From the NCBI RefSeq assembly GCF_011075055.1, contig NC_058140.1, forward strand, positions 13,886,668 through 13,950,667: a stretch of DNA of 64,000 nucleotides, written 5' to 3'. The notes beneath the pieces were generated by a model. That model saw nothing but the letters and a program-made list of their open reading frames with translations, ran no database searches and was not told the origin of the DNA. Shown here one piece after another: positions 22,409 through 34,598 of the stretch. A program made the position numbers and the translations under genes. Numbering within the stretch: the stretch's first letter is position 1; each line of letters starts with the position of its first letter. This DNA is from Mangifera indica (lineage: Eukaryota; Streptophyta; Magnoliopsida; Sapindales; Anacardiaceae).

Positions 22409-25400
22409 TCATGTAGGAAGAGCAGCCGTCTTGCATATAGGACACAAATTTTTCTGCATTAACCATTGTTTTATGCAGTTATTATGAAAGTCGTGTCCAC
22501 AATCAAGCATCCCAAGATCATCACCGTCAGCATAGTCCTCCTGCCATGACACAGTAATATAGTAAGGTGAACTGTAATAAGTTAGCTCAAAGTTTTCTAT
22601 GGTGAATGTTTTCTTTTCCCCAGCTTATACCTGACAAATACAGCATGGCTCCTGGTCTAATGGGACTTCTATTGCAATAGAGATGTATTTTTTCTGTTTC
22701 ATTAACTTCAAAATGGTTTCCTCGCTCAGTCCAGTGCTCACATCACCTATGCGCTCTTCAAGTGCCAACAATTCCTAACATTCCAATTTTGCATAAGCAG
22801 AAAACGTTCACTGTGAAATAACTGACAGGGAAATATAACCTCCCTTTCATACCTCGTAAGACATGTTATCAACATCAAGGCGCATATCTCTGTGCCTGTC
22901 ATGCAGTTCAGCAAGACCATGGTACATGAATGGGTCAAAAAGCATATAATCCTGGCACATGACCACACGAAGGTCAAATGTTATCCAAAATCATGTAATA
23001 TTTGAAAGGTAAAATCCTAAGCATTTTTTAGATCTATGCAGCCACAGAATCTCCTGATTATGTGCTTTCCCAGAAGCTGATAAATTCACACTTTAGTGTC
23101 TGCTTGCAGCTTAATTCCATTAAACGAAGTGACAGATATCTACCAGAATTTACCAAGAAAAGTGCCAAAGTTAAATATTCTCATCAATTCTTACATATGT
23201 GGGGGCAGACATTTGATTTTCCCTAAAGAACCTAAAGGAGAATTTTTAAATCAGAGGAGGAATTACACGTGTCTAATACAACAAAAAAAACAAGTGAGCA
23301 TGAATTAGAAGGGAAAAGGGATATAAACCTAGTCCAGATACTAGCATAATGAACAAATGAGCGACATACAGATAAGTCAAAACCCCTGTCTGCAATGCAA
23401 TCTATACAATCCCCCAAAACATTTCCCAAATAAGAGTATGGATAGATTAAAAAGTAATGTCTAACAATCTTTGCTCATAGGCCGTTGCCTAAAAGAAATA
23501 CAATTCCAGACCAAACTTAAATATCACACAGCAAAATTGAAGGTGTGGGAAGAGAATGAGATACAATTGTCAGTTAAGTATGGTTACAAAAAAAGACAGA
23601 CAACCAACCTTCCTGCAAGTTGATTGTTGCACTGTGAACTAATTTTGACAGATCTGCATGTCAGCTACAGAAATTATAATTCAAGATAAATTCTGCCATC
23701 TGATGGCAACTAAAACTACAATACCAGACTATTTCCCGCTCTTTTTGACAAGAAAAATGAATTTATCATGGAAACTTAACTGCAGATAGGGTGAAGGACT
23801 TTTTTAAAGTCAAGGACAGTAGAGGTCAATCTTTCATCAGCACAAAAAAGTACTTCTATGTGACATAATAGGGGGGAAATGACTGCCAACTTAGCATGCT
23901 AGCAGTCAAAAGTATCATAAATCACTTAATCACATTATAACACATCATTTGTATACTTAAAGTGTGTATACATAGTTTTATTGAAATTGAACTTAAAAAC
24001 GATAAGTTAACAAGAGTATCAAACATGTCTCATAAAAAAATAAAATTCAAACCTCAATTCTTAAGTTCTCCCCTCGACGCATTGCATTCAAAACTTGACG
24101 AATCTGGTTCACAAAGAATAGCATGAACATTAAGTTCTCACAATGCTTCACTAATACTTATTGGCTAGCTAACAATTAAAATAGAAACAAACATAATGCA
24201 AAGAGTAAATAGATACCATAAGAAGAGCGATGAAATTCAGTAATCAAGAATAGACAAGCATAATGTGGACACTGTCTCAACAGCCCTAACAGGTTAATGT
24301 CTAATATCTGTACATTTTCCGCACAAATGCCACAGACAGAATAATAATAAAAAGAATGTCAGCAGTTGGAAAAAGAAAGGAAGAGATTTTTTATTCAGAA
24401 CCAATAAATGCTTTACTTAAACATATTATGGAATTTTGTATTTATTGCAACTTACACTTCAATCTATGAACTACCTCACCAATGTGTAGCTGCAATCCTT
24501 TTACGTGAATCCAACAATTATCCTTGATATTCCACAACTTCTAATTTCTAGTAGAGAATCTTCTTTCCGAAACAATTATTTTCAATATGAAACAACTCAA
24601 ATAAATAAGTAAATATAGACCAGTTAGAATTAGTTTTACAACTACCTAGTTTCATATCAAAGTCAAGCCTGGATACATTCTACATTCTTCACACAAGGTA
24701 AACTAAGTAGTGAGCTTGTGGATTTACACCCACAAAAAAAAAAAAAAACATGTTAAAATTTCAAAAATATAGTGTTTATTGCTCAAGCAATACAGTAAAA
24801 TGTATTAGTAAAAAATGTGGGTCATCCAAAATTACATTCTTTTTCATTGTATACAACTGAAGCCTTGTTTAGTGCAAAACCATATTTGCATCATATTAAT
24901 GCATCATATGAATTATTTGACCATTAAAAATAGCTTATGATCAAGATCCATAATGAACAAATCCTTCAAAAATGTAGCCTAAATTAGTGTACTGAGAGGA
25001 TAAGCAGATATGTGAAAATTTATATTCTCAGAACACATCCGGAATAAGATCAATTTTTCCCTCAAAACATCAGCCACCAAAGACTTACTAAACCAGTTAG
25101 TTTCAACATATAGATCAGTTAAAGTGCGCAACTTGGACCAGCTGACATCAAAATGAGGATTAGCCTAGTAAGACATATCATTACATACAATAAGTGTGCA
25201 ATAATTGCAAAAATTTATTTTATTCAACTCGAACATGAAAGCATTAATCCAACAGTGGATACGGCTGCCAGTTGACATAATTTTTTTAAGAACTATTCAT
25301 GTACCTAAGTAGATAGATAAATTTTCATTTTGCACGGAAATGCCTATGCTGGTAATAAAAGTATTGGAGCAAAATGATTTTTTCAGTATTAAATAACAGG

Positions 25401-28400
25401 AAATCATACTACATTACATATCAGCCATACATGAAAAAAAAGGTGGGATCTTTGACATGTGCCAAAGAAGAGTGTAACACCATTAATCAAGCCAACACAG
25501 ACCAAACCATAGCAATCTAAGAAAAGACACTTAACCCTAAATCTATCTTGCCCGATGTATAAACCAGGTTTGTATTGCATTCTCTTGCCCAAAATATAAA
25601 CCAAGTTTGCATCAATCCCACTAAAAGAAAAGTGATAGGAAGTAAGGAGTACAAGAAGAAATATAAGGGCAAGGGCAGAGGACTAAGGCTGTGTGGTGAG
25701 GTGGAGCAATCTATGGGAGGGAGGGACACAAGGACAGCAGTGGAGAGAGTAAAGGAATGGGGCACAAAAGCAATATATAGAGGAAAGAGAAGAGAAGGAG
25801 AGCAAAAAAAAACATGTAGATTATATTCAGGATAAGGCTTCTGCCTGAGGGAGGATTGGCACCTCGAATCGCCAGATTTATTCTCTTTTTTATGGCTGTT
25901 TATTTCCATTTCACCTTGATTTGTTGTTAGTCTGTGACTTGTGCTTTGGAATATACAAACATCAGTCCATTTTCTCTCTAGCTCTGTTGTGTTGGATTGA
26001 AAAGATTGTGCAAGTGTCTATCAAAAAGCCATTTGATGACGTCTCCAAAACTATTCTTTCGTGCAGTTATCTCTGGCTAGACATGTTATATTTGATGCAC
26101 AAATTATTTGAGCTCTCCATGAAAAGCTAATTTATTGTGCGAATTAATTTCATAACTTTTTCCCCAAACACAAAATGAGATGACCAAATTCTCTACATCT
26201 AAACTGATGTTCACTATTCATTTTGATGACCAAAAAACAAATTAAAATTTTGCCTATCCTTTTCAAATGGTGCTTTGACGTAAGCATTAGGGCTGGATTC
26301 GAGCCGAGCCAGCTCGGGCTCGAGCTCGGCTCAGCTCGGTTCGAGCCCGAAACGAGCCGGGCTCAGCTCGGCTCGATCGAGCTCGAGCCGAGCCCGAGCT
26401 AGCTCGGTATATTTTTTTAAAATTTTTTTTATACAAAACGACGTCGTTTTGATTTTTATATATATACAAAACGGTGTCGTTTTGATATAAAAAACGAGCC
26501 GAGCCGAGCCGTTACCGAGCCGAACTGAAAACTAGCCGAACTCGAGCCGAGCCGAATTCGGCTCGAGTCGAGCTCGAGCCGAACTCGAGCCGGCCCTCAA
26601 AAAGCCGAGCCGAGCCCGAGCTGGCTGCGAGCCGAGCTCGGCTCGGCTCGAATCCAGCCCTAGTAAGCATAAATCTGGGTTGAATAGGAACAGTTTTCAG
26701 ATATTACCATATCTTTATTTCTAAAATGCAAAACATACTATAAAGGCATAGTTAGACCTACAATTACAGTTATTTTTGAAGTACATGAATGTATTCCAAA
26801 TCTATAAATCATAGTTAACTATAGCAATATCAAGTATGATTACAAATAAAAGAAAATAATGTCTTAACAGCAGGCAAATTAAGGATAATATAGTATAATA
26901 TTCACAAAATCAAGTTCCATTATGGTCAACATGGGTTATGCAAGTTTTCAGTAACAAGTATTCAAGAACCTTCCCTTAGGGGTTTTACTATTGGAATATT
27001 TAGGAGACATAGAATCTTTGTTTTTTTAACATATATAGAATTCGATATGATTACTCCATTTCCACCTTCATATAAGTCCTCCAGATATGTTTGACAAAGG
27101 AAAACTAAGAAACTGTTTAACTAACAAACCTGAAGAGATAATTAGACATTCAATCAACACTACCTATGACTTCTGATAACCTTAGAACAGTTCTTATGAC
27201 TAAAAGAACAGCAATGTATTCAAACAATTCAAACTACCTAATTTAACCATAGAATCTGTTAGCTAAGCGAATATTAGGAAATGAAACTTATCCGTTTTGA
27301 AGCCTTAAAAGGTTGTAAACTTTATATAATACCCACTATACTAGTTCTCCCCAAAACAGAATCAAGTTCATTGATCACTTTGAACTACCAAGGAAATAGA
27401 TATAAGGTCCATGATATCTAATTGTACCCTTTAGTCCATTTCTCTTCTTTCCCTTTTTCTGTACAGTTAAAGAGTTTTGGCTAGGGCCTAACCACATGAA
27501 CAAAACTGTTTCTCCACTAAGTTTCAATTGTGCACCTCAAGGTATTGTTAAAAAAAAAAATGTTGCCAAAAATTTCATTATTTTCTATTTTTAAAAAATG
27601 CAATTTATTTGTATTCATTTGTGATCAAAGTCTAGATTGAAGCGAGAAATTAAACATTATCCCATTAAAATCCATCATCTAGCTCCCTCACTTCTTCAAA
27701 GCCATCCTGTTCATCTTCAACAAAAATCACCCCAGAAATGGATATCATACAATAATTCATAAAACTACTGCCTGCCTACTACCCCCAAACACACAAAAGT
27801 CCTCCATGAACAATGAAATACAAGAACTCAGAACCACACAAGATCATTCATTAGCTCATGTTTAGAAGCAAGCACCATAGAATGTACTACCATTTTCACC
27901 ACTATTATTCAAGAGCAGTTTAAGTGCTGGTAAAGAAAGGCAACATGCTACCATCTTCTATCTCTACAAGAAGTTAGACTCCTTGTATATTTGAGTACTT
28001 TTGGAGTCTAACTTCTTGTAGAGATTATTTCTCGATCACAGCATATGTTCCTGTGAAAACATTAAAACTTAAGAAAAAAAGATAACAAAACAAGGAGAAT
28101 AATGAAAGCACAATCAACAACAAAGGAACTACATTTTTACAAGAAGTTAGACTCCAACAGTACTCAAATATATAACACCAGAGCAACTATAAATATTATT
28201 CACACCTGTACCAACTAAAGTAATTGTATAAAACCTAATGAAAGTCTGTAGTATCACAGCTAATGTCTGCTGTACCACAATATTTGCTAGAAGAAATTTC
28301 ATATCCAGGAACAAATATGCAGACACAGCAAAGTTACTAAGAAAAAACAGAACAAACCTCAGATATAAGCCGGTGTCTCCCTTCAATGTCAGCAGCTAAA

Positions 28401-30094
28401 GCTTGTAAAGAACGGGGCATACCAAGAACATCATCATTGTGTCTCTCAACCAGTAACGATGACCTTCTTAGTGGTTGGGGATAAACCTGGCTATTAGAAC
28501 CAGATGGCATCACTGCTTCCTGTGAAGATGATGGCCCAGCAGATAATGGAGAAAAATGATTACCACGACCTCCAGATTCAGAGTCAGAAGATGGAAATAG
28601 AGACCATGGTGCAAATTCTGTTAATCTTTGATGATTATGAGTTGTAGGGTTATGGGGAATCCAGGTGGGAGCAGGCAAAGGATGGATGCTCACACTGGAT
28701 CCAGCTCGTGCAGTTGAAGAAGCACCTCCAGAAGAACTTCCAGTGGCCAAACTCCAACTTGTTGGATCCTGCACCATAGTTCTAATTTCAGCAGAGGGTA
28801 AAAGCATGGGATGCTCTGCATTATTCCTTGGGATGCTTCTTAAGTTTGCTTCATCTCGCAAGGCAGCACCTCTCTCTCCAGAGATGATAGAACTTGATAA
28901 ATTTCCAGCTCTTGAACTGGAAGCCCCATTCCAAGGAAAAGAATGCACATTTCTTGACAAAGCAGAAACATGTATGGCAGGAGGCTGGCTCTGGGCAGCA
29001 ATTGAATTCGAAACTAAAGCTGTTGTGGATCTCAGGTCCAATGAATCACTAAATGGGAGAGGTACAGGGGGAGGAGCAGCATTTAAACGCCCGGCATTCC
29101 CTGTCAATGATGAATTAAACGGCAAATAATCCTGTTGGTTTCCCGGACCTCCTCTTCTACCAAAATTTCTCAGACGGTTTTCTGTATTTCCTGCTATACC
29201 TGAAGAAGGAAACCCAAATCTAGGGTTTGGCTGTTCAGGAGGGCAAATACTAGGAGAATTCTGTGACGGTAGAGACAAACTTAAGCTACTAGAGGCATCA
29301 TAACGAGTAGGGCCAGCATGCCATACAGCATTTTCAGCTTGAGGAAAGCAACTTGAACTTCCAGCTGAGCAAGATTGTCCAGAGGTACCTTCAAGTGCTT
29401 TTCTCTTGCAGGACAAACCCCAACCACCTAAAGAAGAACCTGAGCCACCACTGTTTTCCTCCATAAAACCAGAGCTTCCAGATGAGGTCCCAACATTATC
29501 AGTAGCACCACCAGAGGAATATGCCTGCTCTGTTTCCAGTCCACCTGAAGTACCAAGATTAAGGCCTCCAGCAGCTGTCATACCTGGTCCACCATTACCA
29601 CTGTTGTTGACATAGCCTGAACTTAGGTTGACATTTTGTTGAACATTATTAGAGCTGGAGCCCTGAGAAAGTAAAGGCCCACTTCTGATCTGACTGCCAC
29701 TACGGCCAACACTACGCCTCCCAGGAAATAGAATGCTAGTTGGTTCAAATCTACTTTCTTCTGACCTTGAACCAACCCCTATACAAGCAGTATATGAAGA
29801 AGACCAATCATGTTCCATTTTCATTTCATCCTCATTCACCTGGTTTTGTGAACTCAACCTAGAGCTAGGCTCACCTGAATTCCATCCACTAAAGCTCTGA
29901 ACATCACTAGTAACAGAACCTACACATGTTGCACCACCAGAAGCTACAGTATAATTTGATAACCGGTTTTCCAGAGGATTCAGCATGTTATCCAAAGAAG
30001 TCTGCTCATTCATACCAGTGTTATTGGAAACAGAACCCTGATCAATATTAACAGATTCAGGGAAGGAATCAATGGTACTCCCTTGCCCTTGCAT
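22409..30094 (-). CDS. RING-H2 E3 ubiquitin ligase, MBR1/MBR2-like
   Basis: Five coding exons: 30094-28358, 24103-24053, 22951-22853, 22774-22631 and 22540-22409, all phase 0 with GT-AG borders, total 720 aa. Exon 1 is a long Ser/Gly/Asn-rich, probably disordered region starting MQGQGSTIDSFPES. The small exons encode IRQVLNAMRRGENLRIE, a segment with LHDRHRDMRLDVDNMSYE, and ELLALEERIGDVSTGLSEE. The last two complete a C-terminal RING-H2 finger with all eight ligands: Cys673, Cys676, Cys691, His693, His696, Cys699, Cys710 and Cys713. This matches the Arabidopsis MBR1/MBR2 group, reported to ubiquitinate the Mediator subunit MED25/PFT1 in flowering control. The ATG at 30094 is the first in frame; the frame upstream begins with TTG. 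A four-codon upstream ORF (MRMV, 30178-30192) may lie in the leader. The 4.25-kb intron (24104-28357) carries a hAT MITE and a hairpin. Confidence 0.92.
26288..26662. mobile_element. hAT-type MITE in the MBR-like intron
   Basis: The ends are TAGGGCTGGATTCGAGCCGA and its inverse, and the 8-bp duplication GTAAGCAT is perfect on both sides (26280-26287 and 26663-26670). TAGGG-type ends plus 8-bp duplications define the hAT superfamily. The 375-bp body is built of GAGCTCG/GAGCCG words able to form a strong hairpin, with two AAAACG-CGTTTT palindromes in an AT-rich centre. It is GC-rich against the intron around it. The frame at 26287-26469 (RASSGSARARSSRAE) is a by-product of the repeat words. Confidence 0.9.
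27960..28025. repeat. Perfect 23-bp inverted repeat (hairpin) in the MBR-like intron
   Basis: ACAAGAAGTTAGACTCC lies within a 23-base left arm (27960-27982), and its exact complement forms the right arm (28003-28025), separated by 20 bases. A third copy of the right half, extending about 35 bases in inverted orientation (CAAGAAGTTAGACTCC, then AGTACTCAAATATA), begins near 28138. The origin is unknown; a small inverted duplication is the simplest explanation. Confidence 0.85.
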
Positions 30095-32110
30095 CAGGGC
30101 CAATGTATTCCCACCCAAAAAAAATGTATAAGATAATAAAAGATATTCCGAATTTCGAACAGCAATGGTAGGTCAACTTATACCATTCTCATCCAAGCTA
30201 CAGAGGAAAGGATAATCATAAACTCAAAATGGAAGCTGAAAGACAGAAAAGAAGAGATTAAAATCAACACAGTTATGTAATTAAGAAAGAAAATAATAGT
30301 CTTAAAAAAAAGGAAAAATGAAGATAAATTAGAGGAATATCAAGCAGGATCTACCCCCCACTTACAATCATAGTTGTAAGGGTCAAATACTACCCAGCTT
30401 TAATGAATGGAATTAAATTGTAGAAGCTCATTTTGTACATTAATTCCACGGAAAACACTAGCCAGATAGTTGAAAGTCCAAAAGAAACAATCATCTCTGG
30501 TGACAACAGATATTGATGTTTAAAAGAAGGCACACAGAACAAAGACATTAAGTTACATGACACACATATATCATTAAGAACCACCAAAATTGAAGTCGGC
30601 CCATAGCTGAGATGAATAGTTTATTGATGGTGCATTGAAGCAGACATCATCATAATCATTCAGTTTTTTTTTTTTTTTTAATTTCATTATAACAGAAGTA
30701 ATGAGTCCTAATATAAATTCCACACAAAGATCAGCACTTAACAGCCAAACCATTTATGAACACAGTTTAATAGCATATTAGGCTAAAAAATAAATTTAAA
30801 TATTCACTACTTTATATCAAGTTCCTGAAAGGAATCATAAGCAAGAATCATCAGAACTTCAAACTATAAATAACAAAGTAAAACATAACTACTCTCTGAA
30901 ATAATTCTGATAATGAGCTTTTCTACATCTTTGCCGCCTATTTGGTTTCCAAACATCACACCATTAGTCGTTTCTCACACGTTGATATTTCTATAAAAAA
31001 ATCATAATTGTTCATAATCTTTGCTGCACAGTTCACTCTACCAATTTCCTAGTCCATATGGACCATATGCATTTCTTTTTCATGCTATTCCTACAGTCAA
31101 TGGGACTTCATTCGAAACCCTTGATTCTCGAAAGCATATCCAGTCCTATAATCCTATCATTTACCACTCCTTCGGTTCAAAATTCACTATAAAGGTTATT
31201 ACAGTTTAATACAATCTACCACACCACAAGTAGAGGCTGTACAAAAAACATTCCATGACGGAGTCATAAATTTGAACGAGTTCCAGGATGGCAGACTTTC
31301 AAGTCTTCACCACTTAATTCAAGCCTTACAATGTTCTTTTCAACACAGTTCTCAAAGCTACAAACAAGTATAACAAAATTTTATCTGCAATCACTTATAA
31401 AACAATATAATACAACGTACTTGTCTGTATCAAATCATTAAAATGCAATTTTTTATTTTATTTTGGAAAAACAATAGGTCATTATGCTAAACACCAGCTT
31501 CACTGACAAAAATATAAAAGTTAAAAGTATCTAAACAACGAATGTCTGTCCCTTTATGGCAAACGCCCGGCAGCAATAAGCATATTAAAGGTAAAAAACT
31601 TGAACAGGAATCCAAAATCAAACAACTAAAAACAGAGGCATTAATCATCCAAAATATGCAAATTTAAGAACCAGCATTGTAAAGCATAAAATTTTAACAC
31701 ATTAAAACGTTTACACAGCGGACTTAGACAAAGACGTTTGGAAGAAATCGCCAAAATCAGTGGCTCTACTAACAAAGTATCAAAAAACTAGAATGACCCA
31801 ATCCACCATATCATCCAATTAATCAATAAATACGCAGTTTTGAATCAAATGAATCGGTAACGACGAACCCATCCGAAACCGTTAGACATAAAAGAACATA
31901 TACAAAGAAAGAGGTGAAACCCTGATAAGGTAACCTCGATCCCTGACAATTGCACAAAAATAAGAGTAAAAATAAAAATAAAGATAAAAACAAAGAAAGA
32001 AAGAAACCCATAAACAGTAAAGTGAAATGATGACAAAATTCTCAAAAACAGTTAAAGATCATAAAATAAATCAATAGAAAAAGAAAATAGAAGATATTAA
32101 TAGAAGCACC
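30095..32110 (-). other. 5' leader and leader intron of the MBR-like gene
   Basis: On the minus strand a donor CTCTCAG|GTGCTT lies at 32111/32110 and acceptor candidates such as CTCTGTAG near 30200-30205 lie about 100 bases before the start codon. A leader intron of about 1.9 kb is therefore likely. The region is AT-rich with no separate gene. Confidence 0.5.
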
Positions 32111-32400
32111 TGAGAGAGAGGATCGATGAAACCAAAGAATGAGATAAAATGATGTTGAAGATGAAGATAAAGAGAAGTTGAGAGAATAAGAAATCAAATA
32201 GGCATTAATTAATTAATTAATATGGATTTTGATTCTTCTTGACTTTAGGGTTGGGTTGGTCCTCTCTCTCTCTCTCTCTTGGTGCTGTCTTTCAGTTTCT
32301 TAGATTGTCGTTTGTTTTCAGGGAAAGAGAAGGGACAATAAGAATGGGAAGAGGACAAGAAGAAACGCAGGCGAGCGACATGGATGAGTGAGAATGAGAA
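32111..32400 (-). promoter_or_regulatory. Leader exon and transcription start region of the MBR-like gene
   Basis: This stretch ends in a good splice donor at 32111 and contains a CT/GA microsatellite (32262-32279 on the plus strand; GA repeats in the transcript), a common feature of plant leaders. The upstream limit is approximate because I cannot fix the transcription start. Confidence 0.45.
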
Positions 32401-34598
32401 AGAAATGGAAAATTACAATTTACAAATTTGTTTTTACCTTTAAAAAACTAAGATTTTGTCTTGTGATGAACTAAGCCCATGACAACGCTGTAGTTTTAAG
32501 AGCTTCAGTTGTACATAATCACCAATTAGTCCCTGGAGTTTGCTCAACCACCCTTTTATCCTGTATAATTATTTTGGAACATTTTAATCCGTTTTATTGG
32601 CGTTACGCTGTGTTGCGCTGTATACGTGGGCCTCTCTTGCTTTGTTTGGCTCTCATCATCTCATGTCTTTCACATCCATCATCCGATGCAGAGCAATTGG
32701 GGTGACAAAACATCAGAACGGATTGACACCGGTACGACTCATCGGGTCTATGAGTCAAATCAGGTGGAGAGCCCATGGGCTGAAAACTGTAGCATCCAGG
32801 CCCATTCATCCGGGCTTTTTCCAAGGCCTACCCAATTAACATCTTTATACTTGTTCTTTCCTGCAATTGTTTGGGTCCCATTTTATTTTCTTTTCATTTT
32901 TCTAATTTTACACTTTGATTTAGTTAAGATTAATCAAAATATTAATGCCCTCTAAATATTTACTCTTTTACTTTCTTTCTTTTAAATTTCTTTCAACAAC
33001 TAAAAATATTGAATTAGATAAAATTCCGATTTATTCAAAAATAAATAAAAGTCTGTTATCAATGAATTTTTAATATTAAAATTGAAAATAATTATATATT
33101 ATTTATTAACTCATAATAGTAAATAATTCATCTAGTAGGTTTATGGTTTTATCTAATCATCATAAATTTATTTCAGATCAATTTATAAATATAAATGTTT
33201 CCACATTCAAAGGGAAATTAAATTAAATATGTATTTTTGTATAACTCAAAGAAAAACGCTCACTTTTAAGGATTTAAACAAAATTATCCAAAATTCAAAC
33301 TATTTAAACAAAAATATCCAAATATTTTTAAATAATATCAAAAATATTTTTCATGTCTTTTATATAAACCTTAACTTTTTATGTCTTCTTTATATCATTC
33401 AGATTTTCAGTTTTACTCAATATTTGATATTGTTAGTTCAATTGAAATGAAATATGTTCGTGTTTTTTAGTTTGATCCAAAGAAAATTGATTCGTGATAT
33501 CGAAATATTTATATGGATCTTAACTTAATAATTTATTTATCTATCAATTAATAAGGTATTTTAAATACTTGTATAGAATTATGTCTAAAATTTGTAATAT
33601 TAAAAAAATATAGGGGTATTTCAATATTATAATTGTAGGGGTGAAATGGTATTTTATAATGCGAGATACTATTAGAAATTAGACAATGTTGTGGGGGGTG
33701 AAATGATATTTTACGCTAAGAGTGTTATTCATATTAGACCATGTATAGGGTGAAGGATATTTTACAATATGGGCTTAAATGATATTTGTCAATGTACAGT
33801 TTACATGGAATTTTATTCAAATTTTGGGTGGTTAAATAATTTTTTCCAAACTTAAGGTGTAATCTATGAAGTATGGGGTAAACTGATATTTAATGATGTG
33901 GGGGTAAAATGATATTTTATGTTGTAAGGTAAATTGATATTTTATAAAATTCGTATCGAATTAATTAATGAATATTATTAATTATAATTTAAATATTATC
34001 AAAATAGAGTTAAATTTGAAACAGGAATTCGACGAGAAAGACTTTGAAGATTTTCATGATATTGATGTGTTGTATATTGCTGAGGAATGGGTTTGTGCAG
34101 ACAAATATAGGGTACCAAATTGGGGCGATTTTAATGGGAATGATATGGTTGATATTTCTTTTGATGAGTCAAAGTTCAAAGAAAAGAAATGTGTTAACGA
34201 TGATACAAGAGATACCAATAATCTCCAACTTGCTAATCCTCTAGATGGTAGAGGCAATTAGTTAGACCATATGTCGAGAATGTCACAATTGATCCATTTA
34301 AGTGACTAGTCGAATTTTTTGCCCAACTGTTAACATTAACATTAACTAGTCCAAGATTGGTAAGAGAGAAAAATTCTCTAAAAATTGATGACATATTTAG
34401 TAATAAAAAACATTTGAAAGTTGTAATAAGTTGATCTGTGTTTGAGAATAGATTCCAATATAGACTGTATAAGTCAGACAAAGGGAGATGAAAGGTTATG
34501 TGCACAAACAAGCAATGGCCATGGCATGCACGAGCAATAAGGATGGTATCCAGTGAGTTATTCAAACTTCATTATATTGACTCAAAAAGTCATTATAC
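32401..34598. other. Intergenic region with degenerate short repeats
   Basis: Near 33600-33950 the phrase GGGGTGAAATGATATTTTA recurs five or six times in decayed form. The frames at 32597-32955 overlap on both strands and look accidental. A possible transposon-derived frame lies at 33968-34261. Confidence 0.5.
33968..34261 (+). other. Unidentified 97-codon open frame, possibly a transposon remnant
   Basis: It starts at an ATG and reads through acidic, reasonably protein-like sequence (EFDEKDFEDFHDIDVLYIAE, YRVPNWGDFNGNDM) after an AT-rich start of low complexity. Composition from about codon 20 on is less AT-biased than its flanks. No promoter or splice partner is evident. I do not recognise a family; a remnant of a transposase N-terminus is possible. 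It could also be chance. Confidence 0.25.

Noticed and set aside
25517..25909. 130-codon minus-strand frame in the MBR-like intron
   Set aside because: No domain, lies within an intron of the same strand, and is partly purine/pyrimidine-biased; an alternative exon or SINE was considered but no splice partner or clear pol III boxes were found.
26287..26469. 60-codon Arg/Ser/Ala-rich frame
   Set aside because: Produced by GAGCTCG words of the hAT MITE.
28665..29615. Antisense frames (154 and 69 codons)
   Set aside because: They are complementary to the Ser/Gly-rich exon of the MBR-like gene, whose minus-strand frame is continuous and conserved.
30095..30118. N-terminal extension of the MBR-like protein (eight residues)
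   Set aside because: The extension begins at TTG; the first ATG is at 30094 and matches the family start.
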